Shown: positions 53,866 through 62,942 of the stretch, piece by piece
Numbering within the stretch: the first letter of the stretch is position 1
Layout: each line of letters opens with the position of its first letter
Origin: XYD12-FULL-36-8 sp964391015
GTDB taxonomy: Bacteria; Bacteroidota; Ignavibacteria; Ignavibacteriales; Ignavibacteriaceae
Assembly (NCBI GenBank): GCA_964391015.1
Contig: CAYMKU010000005.1
Coordinates: forward strand, 1-64,000
Length of the DNA: 64,000 nt
Reading direction: 5' to 3'
Program-made: the position numbers and the translations under genes
The notes under the pieces: model-generated
The model's input: only the letters and a program-made list of their open reading frames with translations
Database searches by the model: none
What the model was told of the DNA's origin: nothing

Positions 53866-55131
53866 ATGAAAACTTATATCTTCATATTGACTGCACTCTT
53901 TTTCTTATCTACAGAGCTATATTCTCAAACTGTTAAAGGAAATATTGTTGATGAGAATCAATTTGGTTTAGCCGGTATTGATTTGAAATTATACGTCAAC
54001 TCAAATGTTTATACTGCTGCTACAACCACCAATGGAAGTTTTATTTTTCAGAATGTTACCGAGGTGAGAAATGAAATACTTCCAACTGGATATGCTATTT
54101 CAAATAATTTTCCGAATCCATTTAATCCTAAGACAAGAATAAGCATAAAACTACCCGTATGCAGCGTAGTTAAAGTTGAGGTATTTAATATTCTGGGTCA
54201 AAGTGTAAATAATGCCGAAGAAAAATATTTAGATACTGACCTAAACTACATTGACATTGAGTTGAATGGCTTACCAAGCGGCATTTACATTACAAGAATA
54301 ACCATAGACAATAAGTATGTTGCTCTTAGAAAAATGATGCTGATTTATGGAAGCCAGCATTTAGCAACCAATGAAGTTGTTACAAGCCAGACTCTGAACA
54401 AAATAGATAATGAAAAAATCACCATTCTAGAAACTCATCTTGATAGTCTTGTCGCCACAAGTACGATTATAGGAAGGAAAACGTTTACAAACTTACCGAG
54501 CTTGGTTGGAGATACCACAGATTTAGGAAATTTACTCATAGAAAGATTCTGCCTCGGTTTACCAACTGTAAATTATGGGGGAAAAGTATATCACACAGTA
54601 AAGATAGGCGACCAGTGTTGGTTAAAAGAAAATCTTAATATTGGTGAAATGATTCCTGGCAGTCAACTACCTTCTAATCCAAGTTTGATTGAAAAATATT
54701 GTTATAACAATGACACAACAAATTGTAGAACTTATGGTGGACTATATACTTGGGATGAAGCAATGCAAAGTGTAACTACACCAGGAGTACAGGGTATATG
54801 CCCCTCTGGTTGGCACATACCAGATCTAGGACAGTTATCAGATTTAATAAATGCTGTGGGATCGGATGGTAATGCACTAAAAAGAGAAGATCAAGGGATT
54901 GGACCAGGTCTGGGTACAAACACAAGCGGTTTTTCCGCCTTACTGGCGGGCTACCGTACTCCAGAAAGTCATTTCTTACATTTAGGTACGACGGCTTACT
55001 TTTGGAGTTCTACGGAGTACAGTTCGTCTCTCGCATACTACTTGGCCTTTGGCGCTTATAGTAGCATTATTGGCTTATCCAATAACGCCTTAAAGCCAGA
55101 CGGTTTTAGTGTTCGCTGCCTCAAGGATTAG
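53866..55131 (+). CDS. secreted FISUMP-domain protein with internal type IX-like sorting domain
   Basis: A 421-residue exported protein. Signal peptide MKTYIFILTALFFLSTELYS; residues 21-65 resemble a carboxypeptidase-regulatory fold (VKGNIVDENQFGLAGIDLKL). Residues 70-165 look like a type A sorting domain (NNFPNPFNPKTRISIKL, VEVFNILGQSV, LPSGIYITRI), but this lies near the N-terminus rather than at the end. The C-terminal ~190 residues are a Fibrobacter succinogenes major paralogous domain: VKIGDQCWLKENLNIG, TYGGLYTWDEAM, GICPSGWHIPDLGQ, AGYRTPES, YFWSSTEYSSS, GFSVRCLKD. The gene is bracketed by palindromic repeats. Role unknown, probably surface-associated. Confidence 0.85.
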   Translation: MKTYIFILTALFFLSTELYSQTVKGNIVDENQFGLAGIDLKLYVNSNVYTAATTTNGSFIFQNVTEVRNEILPTGYAISNNFPNPFNPKTRISIKLPVCSVVKVEVFNILGQSVNNAEEKYLDTDLNYIDIELNGLPSGIYITRITIDNKYVALRKMMLIYGSQHLATNEVVTSQTLNKIDNEKITILETHLDSLVATSTIIGRKTFTNLPSLVGDTTDLGNLLIERFCLGLPTVNYGGKVYHTVKIGDQCWLKENLNIGEMIPGSQLPSNPSLIEKYCYNNDTTNCRTYGGLYTWDEAMQSVTTPGVQGICPSGWHIPDLGQLSDLINAVGSDGNALKREDQGIGPGLGTNTSGFSALLAGYRTPESHFLHLGTTAYFWSSTEYSSSLAYYLAFGAYSSIIGLSNNALKPDGFSVRCLKD

Positions 55132-55155
55132 TCGTGTAAAATAATTTCTAGCAAA

Positions 55156-55188
55156 AAACCTCCAAGGTTTCAAAAACCCCAGAGGTTT
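55156..55188. repeat. degraded copy of the palindromic repeat pair
   Basis: AAACCTCCAAGGTTT at 55156-55170 and AAACCCCAGAGGTTT at 55174-55188, each two or three changes from the copies at 53722-53772. The two arms match each other at 12 of 15 positions as inverted repeats. It lies between the FISUMP gene and the transaldolase/isomerase gene. Confidence 0.6.
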
Positions 55189-55272
55189 GTATTCATCGTT
55201 TGAATATTCCTCCATCATAACTTAATTTTGAACTTCAAATTCATTTCGTATAAAACTTTTCTGGAGATATAG

Positions 55273-58101
55273 ATGAGCACCTTAACTAAATTGATTGATT
55301 ATGGTCAGAGTTATTGGCTTGATAACCTAACCCGCGGTATGATAAAATCTGGGGAACTAAAAAAACGCATTTCTAAAGATGGATTACGCGGACAAACATC
55401 AAACCCCGCAATCTTTCACAAAGCAATTTCTGATAGTTCGGATTATGCAAAACAGATTGAGAAACTCGCAAAGGAAGGAAAATCAGTTCTTGAAATTTAT
55501 GATGCGCTAACGATTAAAGATGTTCAAGATGCTTGCGACTTATTCAAATCCGTTTACGATAGCTCCAATGGAGTTGACGGCTATGTCAGCTTAGAAGTTT
55601 CACCTTATCTCGCTCATAATACAGAGGTGACATTGAGCGAAGCAAGAAGATTATTTACAGCGGTAAACAAACCAAACTGCCATATCAAAATTCCGGGAAC
55701 TCCGGCTGGTGTTTCTGCAATCGAACAAGCTTTATATGAAGGAATAAATGTTAACGTGACTCTGCTCTTCTCTATCAAAGCTTATGAAGATGTTGCAAAT
55801 GCGTACATAAATGCTCTTGAACGCAGACTGGCTGAAGGAAAGCCGATAGATAAAATTGCATCTGTTGCTTCTTTCTTTCTCAGCAGAATTGACGTGCTTA
55901 CGGATCAACTGTTGGGGCATTTAATAAATCCAGTAAAAGATTTTGGTGATTTACCACGACCCGAACATCTTCTCGGTAAGTCTGCCATTGCAAGTGCAAA
56001 GCTTGCTTATCAAAGTTATCTAAAAATTTTCAGCGGGACACGGTGGGAAAAATTAGCGGCTGCTGGCGCCAAAGTTCAACGTCCGCTTTGGGCAAGCACA
56101 AGCACCAAAGATCCATTGTATCTTGATACAAAATATGTTGAGCCGCTAATTGGTTACAATACTGTAAATACTCTTCCTGAAGTTACAATTTCGGCATTTG
56201 CTCATCATGGTAAATTGGAGGAGAATACAATTCTTAAAAATGTTGATGAAGCTTATCAAGTTCTTGCTGATCTTAAAAAATTAGGAATAGAAATTGATTT
56301 AGTTACAACCCAGCTTACGAATGATGGTGTTCAAAAATTTATTGAACCATTTGACAAGCTGATGAAAAAGTTGGCTCAAGAAAGATTAAAATTCATTGAA
56401 GATAAAGTTGGAACTCAAAAGTTTTTTTATGGAAAATCAGAAGCGTCAGTCAAAGCGGCAATTACATCCTTCAACGATAAACAATTTACACGAAGACTTT
56501 TTGCAAAAGATTCTTATCTATGGAAAGATGATCCTGAACTTACTCCCGCAATAAAAAATCGTCTTGGCTGGCTTGGTGTTGAAGATTTCATGAATCGGGT
56601 TGACGAAATAAACGAATTTGTAAAGAGTGTACGGGTTGACAACTATTCGTATGCTATTTTATTAGGAATGGGCGGTAGCAGTCTTTGTCCCGAAGTTGCA
56701 GTTCAAACATTTGGTGTGAAGAAAGGATTTCTGAAGTTATTAGTTCTTGACAATACAAGCCCTGAAGCAGTTAAATATGTTGAATCACAAATTGATTTGA
56801 ACAAAACTCTTTTCATTGTTGCAAGCAAATCCGGTTCGACAATTGAATCGAACAGCTTTTACAAATACTTCTATAATCTTTACAAAGTGCATAAAATCGA
56901 AAGTGCCGGTAACCATTTCATTGCTATAACAGACAGTAAAACTTCACTAGAGCAAGAGGCAGGAGGCAGAAAGTTTAGATATATTTTCACCAATCCTGAA
57001 GATTACGGCGGAAGATATTCTGCTTTATCATACTTTGGATTAGTGCCGATGGCTCTGATTGGAATTGATATTAAAGAAATTTTGAGCAGTGCATATCGAA
57101 TGAAGCAAAGTTCAAGTCCTTTCATTCCATCTGATGTAAATCCGGCAGTTTCGCTCGGAGTTTTTCTTGGTATTAACCAAAAGATAGGAAAAGATAAAGC
57201 GACTTTTATTCTTTCTAAATCAATAAAATCATTTGGGCTTTGGGTTGAACAGCTCATTGCTGAAAGCACCGGTAAAGAAGGATTTGGAATTTTTCCTGTA
57301 GAAGGCGAAACATTGGGATCAAAAGAGCAGTATGGAAACGATAGAGTGTTTGTCTATATGTTCACAAAGAAAGAGAAAGACTTGGCTATTGAGAAGAAAC
57401 TTAACACTCTCGAATCAGCAGGATTTCCAGTTGTTCGAATTATGCTTCCTGATGTTTATGCTCTTGGCGGAGAGTTTCTGAGGTGGGAAATTGCAACTGC
57501 AACATCATGTGCGGTGATTGGAGTCAATCCTTTTGATGAACCGAACGTATCGGAAAGTAAAAAGAACACAAACGATTTGTTAGCCGAGTGGAAGCAGAAC
57601 AGAAACTTTGCGGAAGCAGCGCCTCTTGTAAAAACGAATTCAATTTCTATCTACGCCGATCAATCTTTAAATTTAACTGGTCGAACAGTTAAGGATGTTC
57701 TTTATAAATTCTTTAAGCTTGTCAATCCATCAGATTATATTTCTTTCTTAGCGTACTTTTTACAAACTTCAGAGCGAGACAATCACTTGCAAATCATAAG
57801 AAATAATCTTCGTAAAAAATATATGGTCGCAACTACGTTGGGCTATGGACCAAGGTATTTACATTCAACTGGGCAGTTACACAAAGGCGGTCTCAACAAA
57901 GGACTTTATATTCTGTTGACAGCTGATACTGATCTTAAGCTTGATATTCCCGGTTCGGGATACAATTTTGCTACTCTTCAGCTTGCACAAGCTTTGGGTG
58001 ATTTCAGAGCGTTAAGTAATAAAAATCGCAGAGTAGTGAGAATTCATATCGGCGAAGATTTGCTCAAAGGACTAAGGATACTTAATACAATGTTAAAGTG
58101 A
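55273..58101 (+). CDS. bifunctional transaldolase/phosphoglucose isomerase
   Basis: A 942-residue cytoplasmic fusion of two central-carbon enzymes. Residues 1 to about 370 are a transaldolase: LRGQTSNPAIFHKAI, VDGYVSLEVSPYLAHN, and CHIKIPGTPAGVSAIEQ whose Lys forms the Schiff base; TTKDPLY-type region near 280 (STSTKDPLYLDTKYVE). Residues from about 400 are a phosphoglucose isomerase: AILLGMGGSSLCPEVAVQTF, IVASKSGSTIESNSFY and, near the end, the catalytic region around LHSTGQLHKGG. The fusion would connect the non-oxidative pentose phosphate pathway to fructose-6-phosphate/glucose-6-phosphate interconversion. A GAGAT-type ribosome site precedes the ATG. Both active sites look intact. Confidence 0.93.
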   Translation: MSTLTKLIDYGQSYWLDNLTRGMIKSGELKKRISKDGLRGQTSNPAIFHKAISDSSDYAKQIEKLAKEGKSVLEIYDALTIKDVQDACDLFKSVYDSSNGVDGYVSLEVSPYLAHNTEVTLSEARRLFTAVNKPNCHIKIPGTPAGVSAIEQALYEGINVNVTLLFSIKAYEDVANAYINALERRLAEGKPIDKIASVASFFLSRIDVLTDQLLGHLINPVKDFGDLPRPEHLLGKSAIASAKLAYQSYLKIFSGTRWEKLAAAGAKVQRPLWASTSTKDPLYLDTKYVEPLIGYNTVNTLPEVTISAFAHHGKLEENTILKNVDEAYQVLADLKKLGIEIDLVTTQLTNDGVQKFIEPFDKLMKKLAQERLKFIEDKVGTQKFFYGKSEASVKAAITSFNDKQFTRRLFAKDSYLWKDDPELTPAIKNRLGWLGVEDFMNRVDEINEFVKSVRVDNYSYAILLGMGGSSLCPEVAVQTFGVKKGFLKLLVLDNTSPEAVKYVESQIDLNKTLFIVASKSGSTIESNSFYKYFYNLYKVHKIESAGNHFIAITDSKTSLEQEAGGRKFRYIFTNPEDYGGRYSALSYFGLVPMALIGIDIKEILSSAYRMKQSSSPFIPSDVNPAVSLGVFLGINQKIGKDKATFILSKSIKSFGLWVEQLIAESTGKEGFGIFPVEGETLGSKEQYGNDRVFVYMFTKKEKDLAIEKKLNTLESAGFPVVRIMLPDVYALGGEFLRWEIATATSCAVIGVNPFDEPNVSESKKNTNDLLAEWKQNRNFAEAAPLVKTNSISIYADQSLNLTGRTVKDVLYKFFKLVNPSDYISFLAYFLQTSERDNHLQIIRNNLRKKYMVATTLGYGPRYLHSTGQLHKGGLNKGLYILLTADTDLKLDIPGSGYNFATLQLAQALGDFRALSNKNRRVVRIHIGEDLLKGLRILNTMLK

Positions 58102-58272
58102 TAAGCACTTGATTTTTATTGTCCTTTGTTTAGAATTTCATTTCAAGTGTAGTTGATTCTTTTAAAATGTTAAAACCCGCATAACTTTTCAATTGACTGC
58201 TAACAGTTAAGGGTTTATATTCAAGCCAAAATTAGAATTATAATTTCACACAAGCTTCTGAAAGGATAAAGC

Positions 58273-58710
58273 ATGAAGACAGTCCGTGAAATGTTGCTAA
58301 AAAAGGGCAACCGAATTTTTTCGATTTCTCCCAATCAAAAAATTTATGAGGCACTAATGCTTATGGCAGAAAAGGATGTTGGTGCGTTGATTGTTTTGGA
58401 AGAAGAAAGTGTGGTTGGTATCATTTCGGAAAGAGATTATGCACGTAAGGTTGCGTTAGAAGGAAAATCATCTAAGGATTCTCTTGTGAAAGATATTATG
58501 TCTTCCAAAGTAATTTATGTAGAAACCGACTCCAGTACAGATGAATGTATGGCGCTGATGATAAATAAAAAAGTCAGGCATCTGCCGGTATATGAAAAAG
58601 GAAAACTTGTGGGAGTTATTTCAATTGGTGATGTTGTTAATGCTGTTATTGATGAACAAGAATTCATGATTGATCAGCTGGTTCGATATATTACAGATAG
58701 CAGAAGATGA
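58273..58710 (+). CDS. tandem CBS-domain protein
   Basis: A 145-residue protein made of two CBS domains, which bind adenine nucleotides and sense energy state. Domain 1: IFSISPNQKIYEALMLMAEK with GALIVLEEESVVGIISERDYARKV; domain 2: VIYVETDSSTDECMALMINK with RHLPVYEKGKLVGVISIGDVV. No other domain. AAAGGA about 7 bases upstream of the ATG. Stand-alone gene ended by a strong terminator. Stand-alone CBS pairs usually regulate a partner enzyme, which is not identified here. Confidence 0.9.
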   Translation: MKTVREMLLKKGNRIFSISPNQKIYEALMLMAEKDVGALIVLEEESVVGIISERDYARKVALEGKSSKDSLVKDIMSSKVIYVETDSSTDECMALMINKKVRHLPVYEKGKLVGVISIGDVVNAVIDEQEFMIDQLVRYITDSRR

Positions 58711-58754
58711 TATTGCTAAGTTAAAATCAATATGGCTGTTTAGAGTTTGAATCG

Positions 58755-58785
58755 ATGGCGATCAGCGGATCGCCATTTTTGTTTT
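58755..58785 (+). terminator. Rho-independent terminator after the CBS gene
   Basis: Nine-base perfect stem ATGGCGATC (58755-58763) with GATCGCCAT (58768-58776), 4-base loop, followed by a T-rich tail to 58785. It separates the CBS gene from the beta-CASP hydrolase gene, whose ATG is only 20 bases on. Confidence 0.9.
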
Positions 58786-58804
58786 AAAAGATTAGTTTTG
58801 TGTT

Positions 58805-60169
58805 ATGATAAAATTTCTTCCACTCGGTGGTGCGGGTGAAATAGGTGCGAATTGCTATTATCTCAATGTTGCAGGTACGGGAATTATTCTTGATTGCGGA
58901 ATGCACCCCCAAAAAACCGGAATGGAATCGCTTCCCCAAATTCAGTTGATAGAAAATAGACCCGTTGACTATGCTCTGATTACCCATGCACATCAAGATC
59001 ATATAATGTCGTTGCCTTATTTAGTCAAGAAACATCCGTGCATCAAAATAATTACTTCTCGACAAACAAGAGATCTTGCAGAGCTAACTCTGCACAATTC
59101 TGTTTCAATAATGAGGAAAGAGCTAAATGCCGGCGACGATTTTCAACCATATACCCATGAAGAAATAGATCTTCTATCACAAACAATAGACTTTAAATTG
59201 CTAAAAGATGTTTTTGAAATAGAGGGCTACAAGCATTACGGTAGTAAACCGATTAAAATTTCTTTTTATGATGCTGGGCATATTCTTGGCTCTACAAGCA
59301 TTTTAATCGAGCATAGTGATGAAAAGATTTTTTATAGTGGCGATATTAACTTAACTAATCAAACATTAATAAAAGGGTGTGAGCTACCCAAAGAGAAAAT
59401 AGATACGTTAGTTCTGGAATGTACCTATGGAGCAACAGATTCATCTACCATCCTTCCTTGGACTAAGGAAGTCGAGAGGTTTGCATTGGAAGCTAATAAA
59501 GTATTGAATCGGGGAGGATCAATATTAATTCCGGTTTTTGCGTTAGGTAAAATGCAGGAAATTCTTGCAACAATTTGGAAACTAATGGAGAACAATAGAT
59601 TAGTCCCAACCGATATTTACTCTGGTGGAGTTGGTACAAAAATAAATGGGCTTTATGATACAAACAGATACTTGGTGAATGTAGCAGACCCTGAGTTTCT
59701 GTTAAAATCAATTCCAATTAAGAATTTTAATGATATAGAAAATCCAGAAGAATTTTTTAAATCACCGTGTATTGTAGTTGCCTCAAGCGGAATGATGGTA
59801 GAAGGAACAACTTCTTTTAACTTGGCAAAAAGCTGGTTGAAACAAAAGGATTCGGCGATATTCATAGTAGGTTATATGGACGAAAATACTCCCGGTTATA
59901 TAATTTCAAGAGCAAAGAAGGAAGATAAAATTCGGTTTACTAAATTCAGTCAAGAGCAAATCGTCAAATGTTCTATTAAGCACTTTAAATTTTCTGCTCA
60001 TTCAAATAGAGATGGTCTGATAGAAATAGTCAAAAAACTAAAACCAGAGAAAGTAATTTTAGTTCATGGCGATGAAGAGGCAATTGGCTGGGTTGGAAAT
60101 CAAATATTAAAAGAGTTTAAAAACACCAAAGTTTTCCAAGCTAACCTTGGAAGAGAAATTGAAACTTAG
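58805..60169 (+). CDS. metallo-beta-lactamase/beta-CASP RNA-processing hydrolase
   Basis: A 454-residue cytoplasmic zinc hydrolase of the CPSF73/RNase J-like beta-CASP group, likely an RNA nuclease. Motif 2 of the MBL fold is THAHQDHIMSLP (HxHxDH); FYDAGHILGS and FYSGDINLTNQ supply further metal ligands; the beta-CASP domain has VASSGMMVEGTTSFNL, and the C-terminal RMMBL part KFSAHSNRDGL and ILVHGDEEAIG. N-terminus LPLGGAGEIGANCYYL is typical of the YSH1-like family. Whether it acts on RNA rather than another phosphodiester is family inference. Confidence 0.9.
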   Translation: MIKFLPLGGAGEIGANCYYLNVAGTGIILDCGMHPQKTGMESLPQIQLIENRPVDYALITHAHQDHIMSLPYLVKKHPCIKIITSRQTRDLAELTLHNSVSIMRKELNAGDDFQPYTHEEIDLLSQTIDFKLLKDVFEIEGYKHYGSKPIKISFYDAGHILGSTSILIEHSDEKIFYSGDINLTNQTLIKGCELPKEKIDTLVLECTYGATDSSTILPWTKEVERFALEANKVLNRGGSILIPVFALGKMQEILATIWKLMENNRLVPTDIYSGGVGTKINGLYDTNRYLVNVADPEFLLKSIPIKNFNDIENPEEFFKSPCIVVASSGMMVEGTTSFNLAKSWLKQKDSAIFIVGYMDENTPGYIISRAKKEDKIRFTKFSQEQIVKCSIKHFKFSAHSNRDGLIEIVKKLKPEKVILVHGDEEAIGWVGNQILKEFKNTKVFQANLGREIET

Positions 60170-60407
60170 TTGTTCGGTAATATGGATTAACTTCCCTGTC
60201 ATTTTTGCTTTTATCAGCACTTCAAGATTTTCCTTGCGTCTTACAAAACAGTTTTATAAGTTTTGCATTGAAAGGCGCGTCTCATGGGCGTACACGGCGT
60301 TCGATGAGATATGACATACTTATCATCATTAGCTGTCTTTCAAAAACTAAAAAAGGAGGCGGACTGAGTAGAGAAAACGAAATTCACATATTAGTGTATG
60401 TTTATTT

Positions 60408-60430
60408 CCGAACGGACTCCCTCCGTCCGG
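60408..60430. repeat. GC-rich hairpin in intergenic region
   Basis: CCGAACGGA (60408-60416) with TCCGTCCGG (60422-60430), one mismatch, 5-base loop. No T tail. It may be a copy of an intergenic repeat family, which needs the rest of the genome to confirm. Confidence 0.5.
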
Positions 60431-60462
60431 TTTAAGTATTGTAAAATACCTCGAAAAGACCT

Positions 60463-60506
60463 AAACTGGAGACGTTAGACGTAACGCTCTCCAGTTTGCT
60501 TTTTAA
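60463..60506 (+). terminator. terminator-like hairpin upstream of lolA
   Basis: Left arm AAACTGGAGACGTT (60463-60476) pairs with 60483-60497 with one bulged C, 6-base loop, followed by GCTTTTT. It is 294 bases after the nearest upstream gene, so it would end a long 3' tail or an unseen transcript. Confidence 0.75.
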
Positions 60507-60650
60507 ACAATCTTCAGCCATAATCTTAACATCTGAAGAAGATAGTAGAATAAATTCGATTAATTTTTTATCACTCTGTTTATTCTTAAATTTGAAATAA
60601 CTTTTTGGGTGCTAAATAGTCTAATTGCATATAAAATTGGAAAGCATAAA

Positions 60651-61253
60651 ATGGCGAACATAATATCCCTTCTATTATTGTTATTTTTTGCTAAAAATAA
60701 TTATTACGAAACTGGTGATAAACTGCTTAAAAATCTCCAGGAGAAGTTTAACAGGGTTAATGACCTTTCTGCTGAATTCAATCAATCTACAAATGGCAAG
60801 ACCATTTTGATCGGTAAGTTTTTTTTCAAGAAGGAAGACAAACTGAGAATAGAACTTAAGAACTCTATTCTGGTTTCTGATGGAATGACAAATTGGAGTT
60901 ACAATCAAAAGGAGAATAAAGTAATAATTAGCAAGAACGATCACAGCAACGCATCGCCCTTTTCTCTAAAAAAAATTGTAAACGATTATCCAAAGGAATG
61001 TTTAATTAGTTCAGAAACAGAAGGCGGCAATGAAGTTTTAATTTTAACACCAAATAGTGGCTCAACTATTAGTTATAAGTCTATTAAAATTTGGATAAAT
61101 AGAGAAAACCTGATCAGCAAAATTGTATTAAAGGACAAGGCGGATAATCTAACCCAGATTGATTTCTCGAAATACAAGGTCAATCAAAAAATTTCAGATG
61201 GCAAGTTTAGCTTCACACCACCGGAGGGAAGCAAGGTTATTGATCTCAGGTGA
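60651..61253 (+). CDS. lolA: outer-membrane lipoprotein carrier LolA-like
   Basis: Periplasmic chaperone that ferries lipoproteins from inner to outer membrane; 200 residues from the ATG at 60651, which has GGAAAG 7 bases upstream (a GTG-opened frame runs back to 60609). N-terminal hydrophobic stretch MANIISLLLLLFFA is the signal. The LolA pattern is visible: LLKNLQEKFNRVNDLSAEFNQ, IGKFFFKKEDKLRIEL, SDGMTNWSYNQKENKVII and, at the end, FSFTPPEGSKVIDLR. It starts a run of envelope genes, 16 bases before the next. Confidence 0.88.
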   Translation: MANIISLLLLLFFAKNNYYETGDKLLKNLQEKFNRVNDLSAEFNQSTNGKTILIGKFFFKKEDKLRIELKNSILVSDGMTNWSYNQKENKVIISKNDHSNASPFSLKKIVNDYPKECLISSETEGGNEVLILTPNSGSTISYKSIKIWINRENLISKIVLKDKADNLTQIDFSKYKVNQKISDGKFSFTPPEGSKVIDLR

Positions 61254-61269
61254 AAATAAAAATTTTTTT

Positions 61270-62295
61270 ATGTCGAAGAGATTAGTAAGCTACTTATTTT
61301 CTTTTCTGCTTAGCGCAATCTTCCTATACATAGCATTTCAGAATGTAAACTTTAGTGATGTGCTTGAGGTTGTTTCAGGTGCTTCCATTTTTTGGATCAT
61401 TATTCTCATGATTTCAATGACTCTATCTCACTATTTGCGAGCATATCGTTGGAAAATAATTTTGAGATCAGTTAAGCCCGATGTTTCAATGAAGAATTTA
61501 TTTGGCTCACTGATGGTTGGGTATGCTGTAAATTGTGTTGTGCCACGTCTCGGTGAAGTTGCTCGCGCAGTTCTTATAGGAAGATGGGAAAATTTATCTC
61601 GGTCTTCAATGTTTGGCGCAATTATTCTCGAACGAATAATAGACGTTCTATTTCTTTGCTTTTCAATTTTCATTTCAGCTCTAATCTGGAGCGAAGATCT
61701 TTATTTTAAACTCCCATGGCTTCGAACAAGCTTATATGTTTCTTTTTTGGCAATAATTGCTGTGCTGGTATTTTTATTTTTAATAATTCGTTACAAAGAG
61801 AATTTTTATGGGGTGATAATAAAAATGCTGGGTAGGTTGTCTGAAAAACTAGCACATAAGACAGCACACATTTTCGAGATGTTAATAGAGGGATTTAAAA
61901 GCCTGAGGGGGACGAAGAACTATTTTTTAACTTTTCTTCTAAGCATAGTGATAATGCTTTTGTATGCATTTTCATCATATGTTGGGTTTTATACAGTAGG
62001 AATGAATTCATTAAGACCCGTCTCATACCAAATGGCATGGATTCTTATGAGCATCAGCGGAATAGGAGTTTTAATTCCTACACCAAACGGAACGGGTTCA
62101 TATCATACCTTGATAAAAACTGCCCTGGTAATGTTATTTGGATTTAATGAGGTAATAAGTTTGTCGTATGCTTTCCTGACGCATTTTATTTCTTATGTGG
62201 TTTTTATTCTTATTGGTTTCATTTCATTTTGGATTTTAAATAAGCAGCATGAAAATATATTGAGACTGGTTAAAACAGAAGTTGATGAGTTATGA
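61270..62295 (+). CDS. YbhN/UPF0104-type multi-pass membrane protein
   Basis: A 341-residue inner-membrane protein with about eight hydrophobic segments, of the lysylphosphatidylglycerol synthase transmembrane-region family (flippase-like, without the synthase domain). HYLRAYRWKIILRS near residue 58, VGYAVNCVVPRLGEVARAVLIGRWENLSRSS-like core (seen as NCVVPRLGEVARAV and SSMFGAIILERIID) and IPTPNGTGSYHTL near residue 275 are the family's conserved blocks. The ATG at 61270 begins the first helix; an earlier frame from 61159 overlaps lolA. It overlaps the next gene by ATGA. Likely moves a lipid or lipid-linked substrate; the substrate is unknown. Confidence 0.88.
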   Translation: MSKRLVSYLFSFLLSAIFLYIAFQNVNFSDVLEVVSGASIFWIIILMISMTLSHYLRAYRWKIILRSVKPDVSMKNLFGSLMVGYAVNCVVPRLGEVARAVLIGRWENLSRSSMFGAIILERIIDVLFLCFSIFISALIWSEDLYFKLPWLRTSLYVSFLAIIAVLVFLFLIIRYKENFYGVIIKMLGRLSEKLAHKTAHIFEMLIEGFKSLRGTKNYFLTFLLSIVIMLLYAFSSYVGFYTVGMNSLRPVSYQMAWILMSISGIGVLIPTPNGTGSYHTLIKTALVMLFGFNEVISLSYAFLTHFISYVVFILIGFISFWILNKQHENILRLVKTEVDEL

Positions 62296-62933
62296 GGCTA
62301 ATCCTTTTAATAACAATAATAATTTTGAAATTGGGCACCGCCGAAGCTCAATATTCTTTCAGAGTAAGTATGGGAATTGATTTTGCGAACACACCGTCAC
62401 TAAATGATTATATTAACCAAAATTTTCCGGTTGGGAGCAATCTACTAAGTGATTTTAATACTGCCATAGACTTCTCTGGGGAATTTTGTTACTCTCTTAC
62501 GAACTATTTCCAAGGAGGACTTGAGCTAAGTTATATTCTTAACTCATATAATTTTTCAAACGAACTTGGCAAGTTTGAATTTGACTACAATATTATTTCG
62601 CCATCGCTTCTTGGTTATTATGTATTAAATGGTGATGGCTATAATTTCAAATTTGGCGGAGGATTCGGAATCAGATTTGTGGATGTTGATTTAACTTTTC
62701 CCGGAACAACGGCAACAGATAAATACTCAAGTATTGGTTTAGGAATGATTTTGAGAGTTGAGGGTAATACGCTTCTCGGTGGAAATTTTTATGCAAATAT
62801 TGGTGGAGATTTAAAGTACGATTCTAATGGAAAACCGCAAAGCGGTAATGCCGTTCTCGATGGTAAATTAAAAGGAGCAAACCTCAATTCGCTTGCCTTT
62901 GCCTTAAGACTTGGATTAGCTTACATTTTATAA
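62292..62933 (+). CDS. outer-membrane beta-barrel protein
   Basis: A 213-residue exported protein with a signal peptide (MRLILLITIIILKLGTAEAQ) and barrel-like alternating strands: YSFRVSMGIDFANTPSL, YFQGGLELSYILNSYNF, YNFKFGGGFGIRFVDVDL, IGLGMILRVEGNTLLGG, ending FALRLGLAYIL, a hydrophobic C-terminus usual for outer-membrane insertion. It resembles OmpW/OmpA-like small barrels only generally. Start overlaps the previous stop (ATGA), and uppP follows 9 bases later, so the block is translated as a unit. Function unknown. Confidence 0.8.
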   Translation: MRLILLITIIILKLGTAEAQYSFRVSMGIDFANTPSLNDYINQNFPVGSNLLSDFNTAIDFSGEFCYSLTNYFQGGLELSYILNSYNFSNELGKFEFDYNIISPSLLGYYVLNGDGYNFKFGGGFGIRFVDVDLTFPGTTATDKYSSIGLGMILRVEGNTLLGGNFYANIGGDLKYDSNGKPQSGNAVLDGKLKGANLNSLAFALRLGLAYIL

Positions 62934-62942
62934 GGAGTTATA

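Larger units (their letters stand above)
60170..60650. other. intergenic region of 481 bases with two hairpins
   Basis: No credible gene. A 76-codon frame at 60205 has no ribosome site or protein-like composition. The region holds a GC-rich hairpin (60408-60430) and a terminator-like structure (60463-60506), both listed separately. The opening part (60170-60400) has slightly more GC than usual for a spacer here and could be a decayed gene, but I cannot identify one. Confidence 0.4.

Noticed and set aside
60205..60435. 76-codon open frame between the beta-CASP gene and lolA
   Set aside because: No ribosome site, odd composition, and its 3' end runs through a hairpin.
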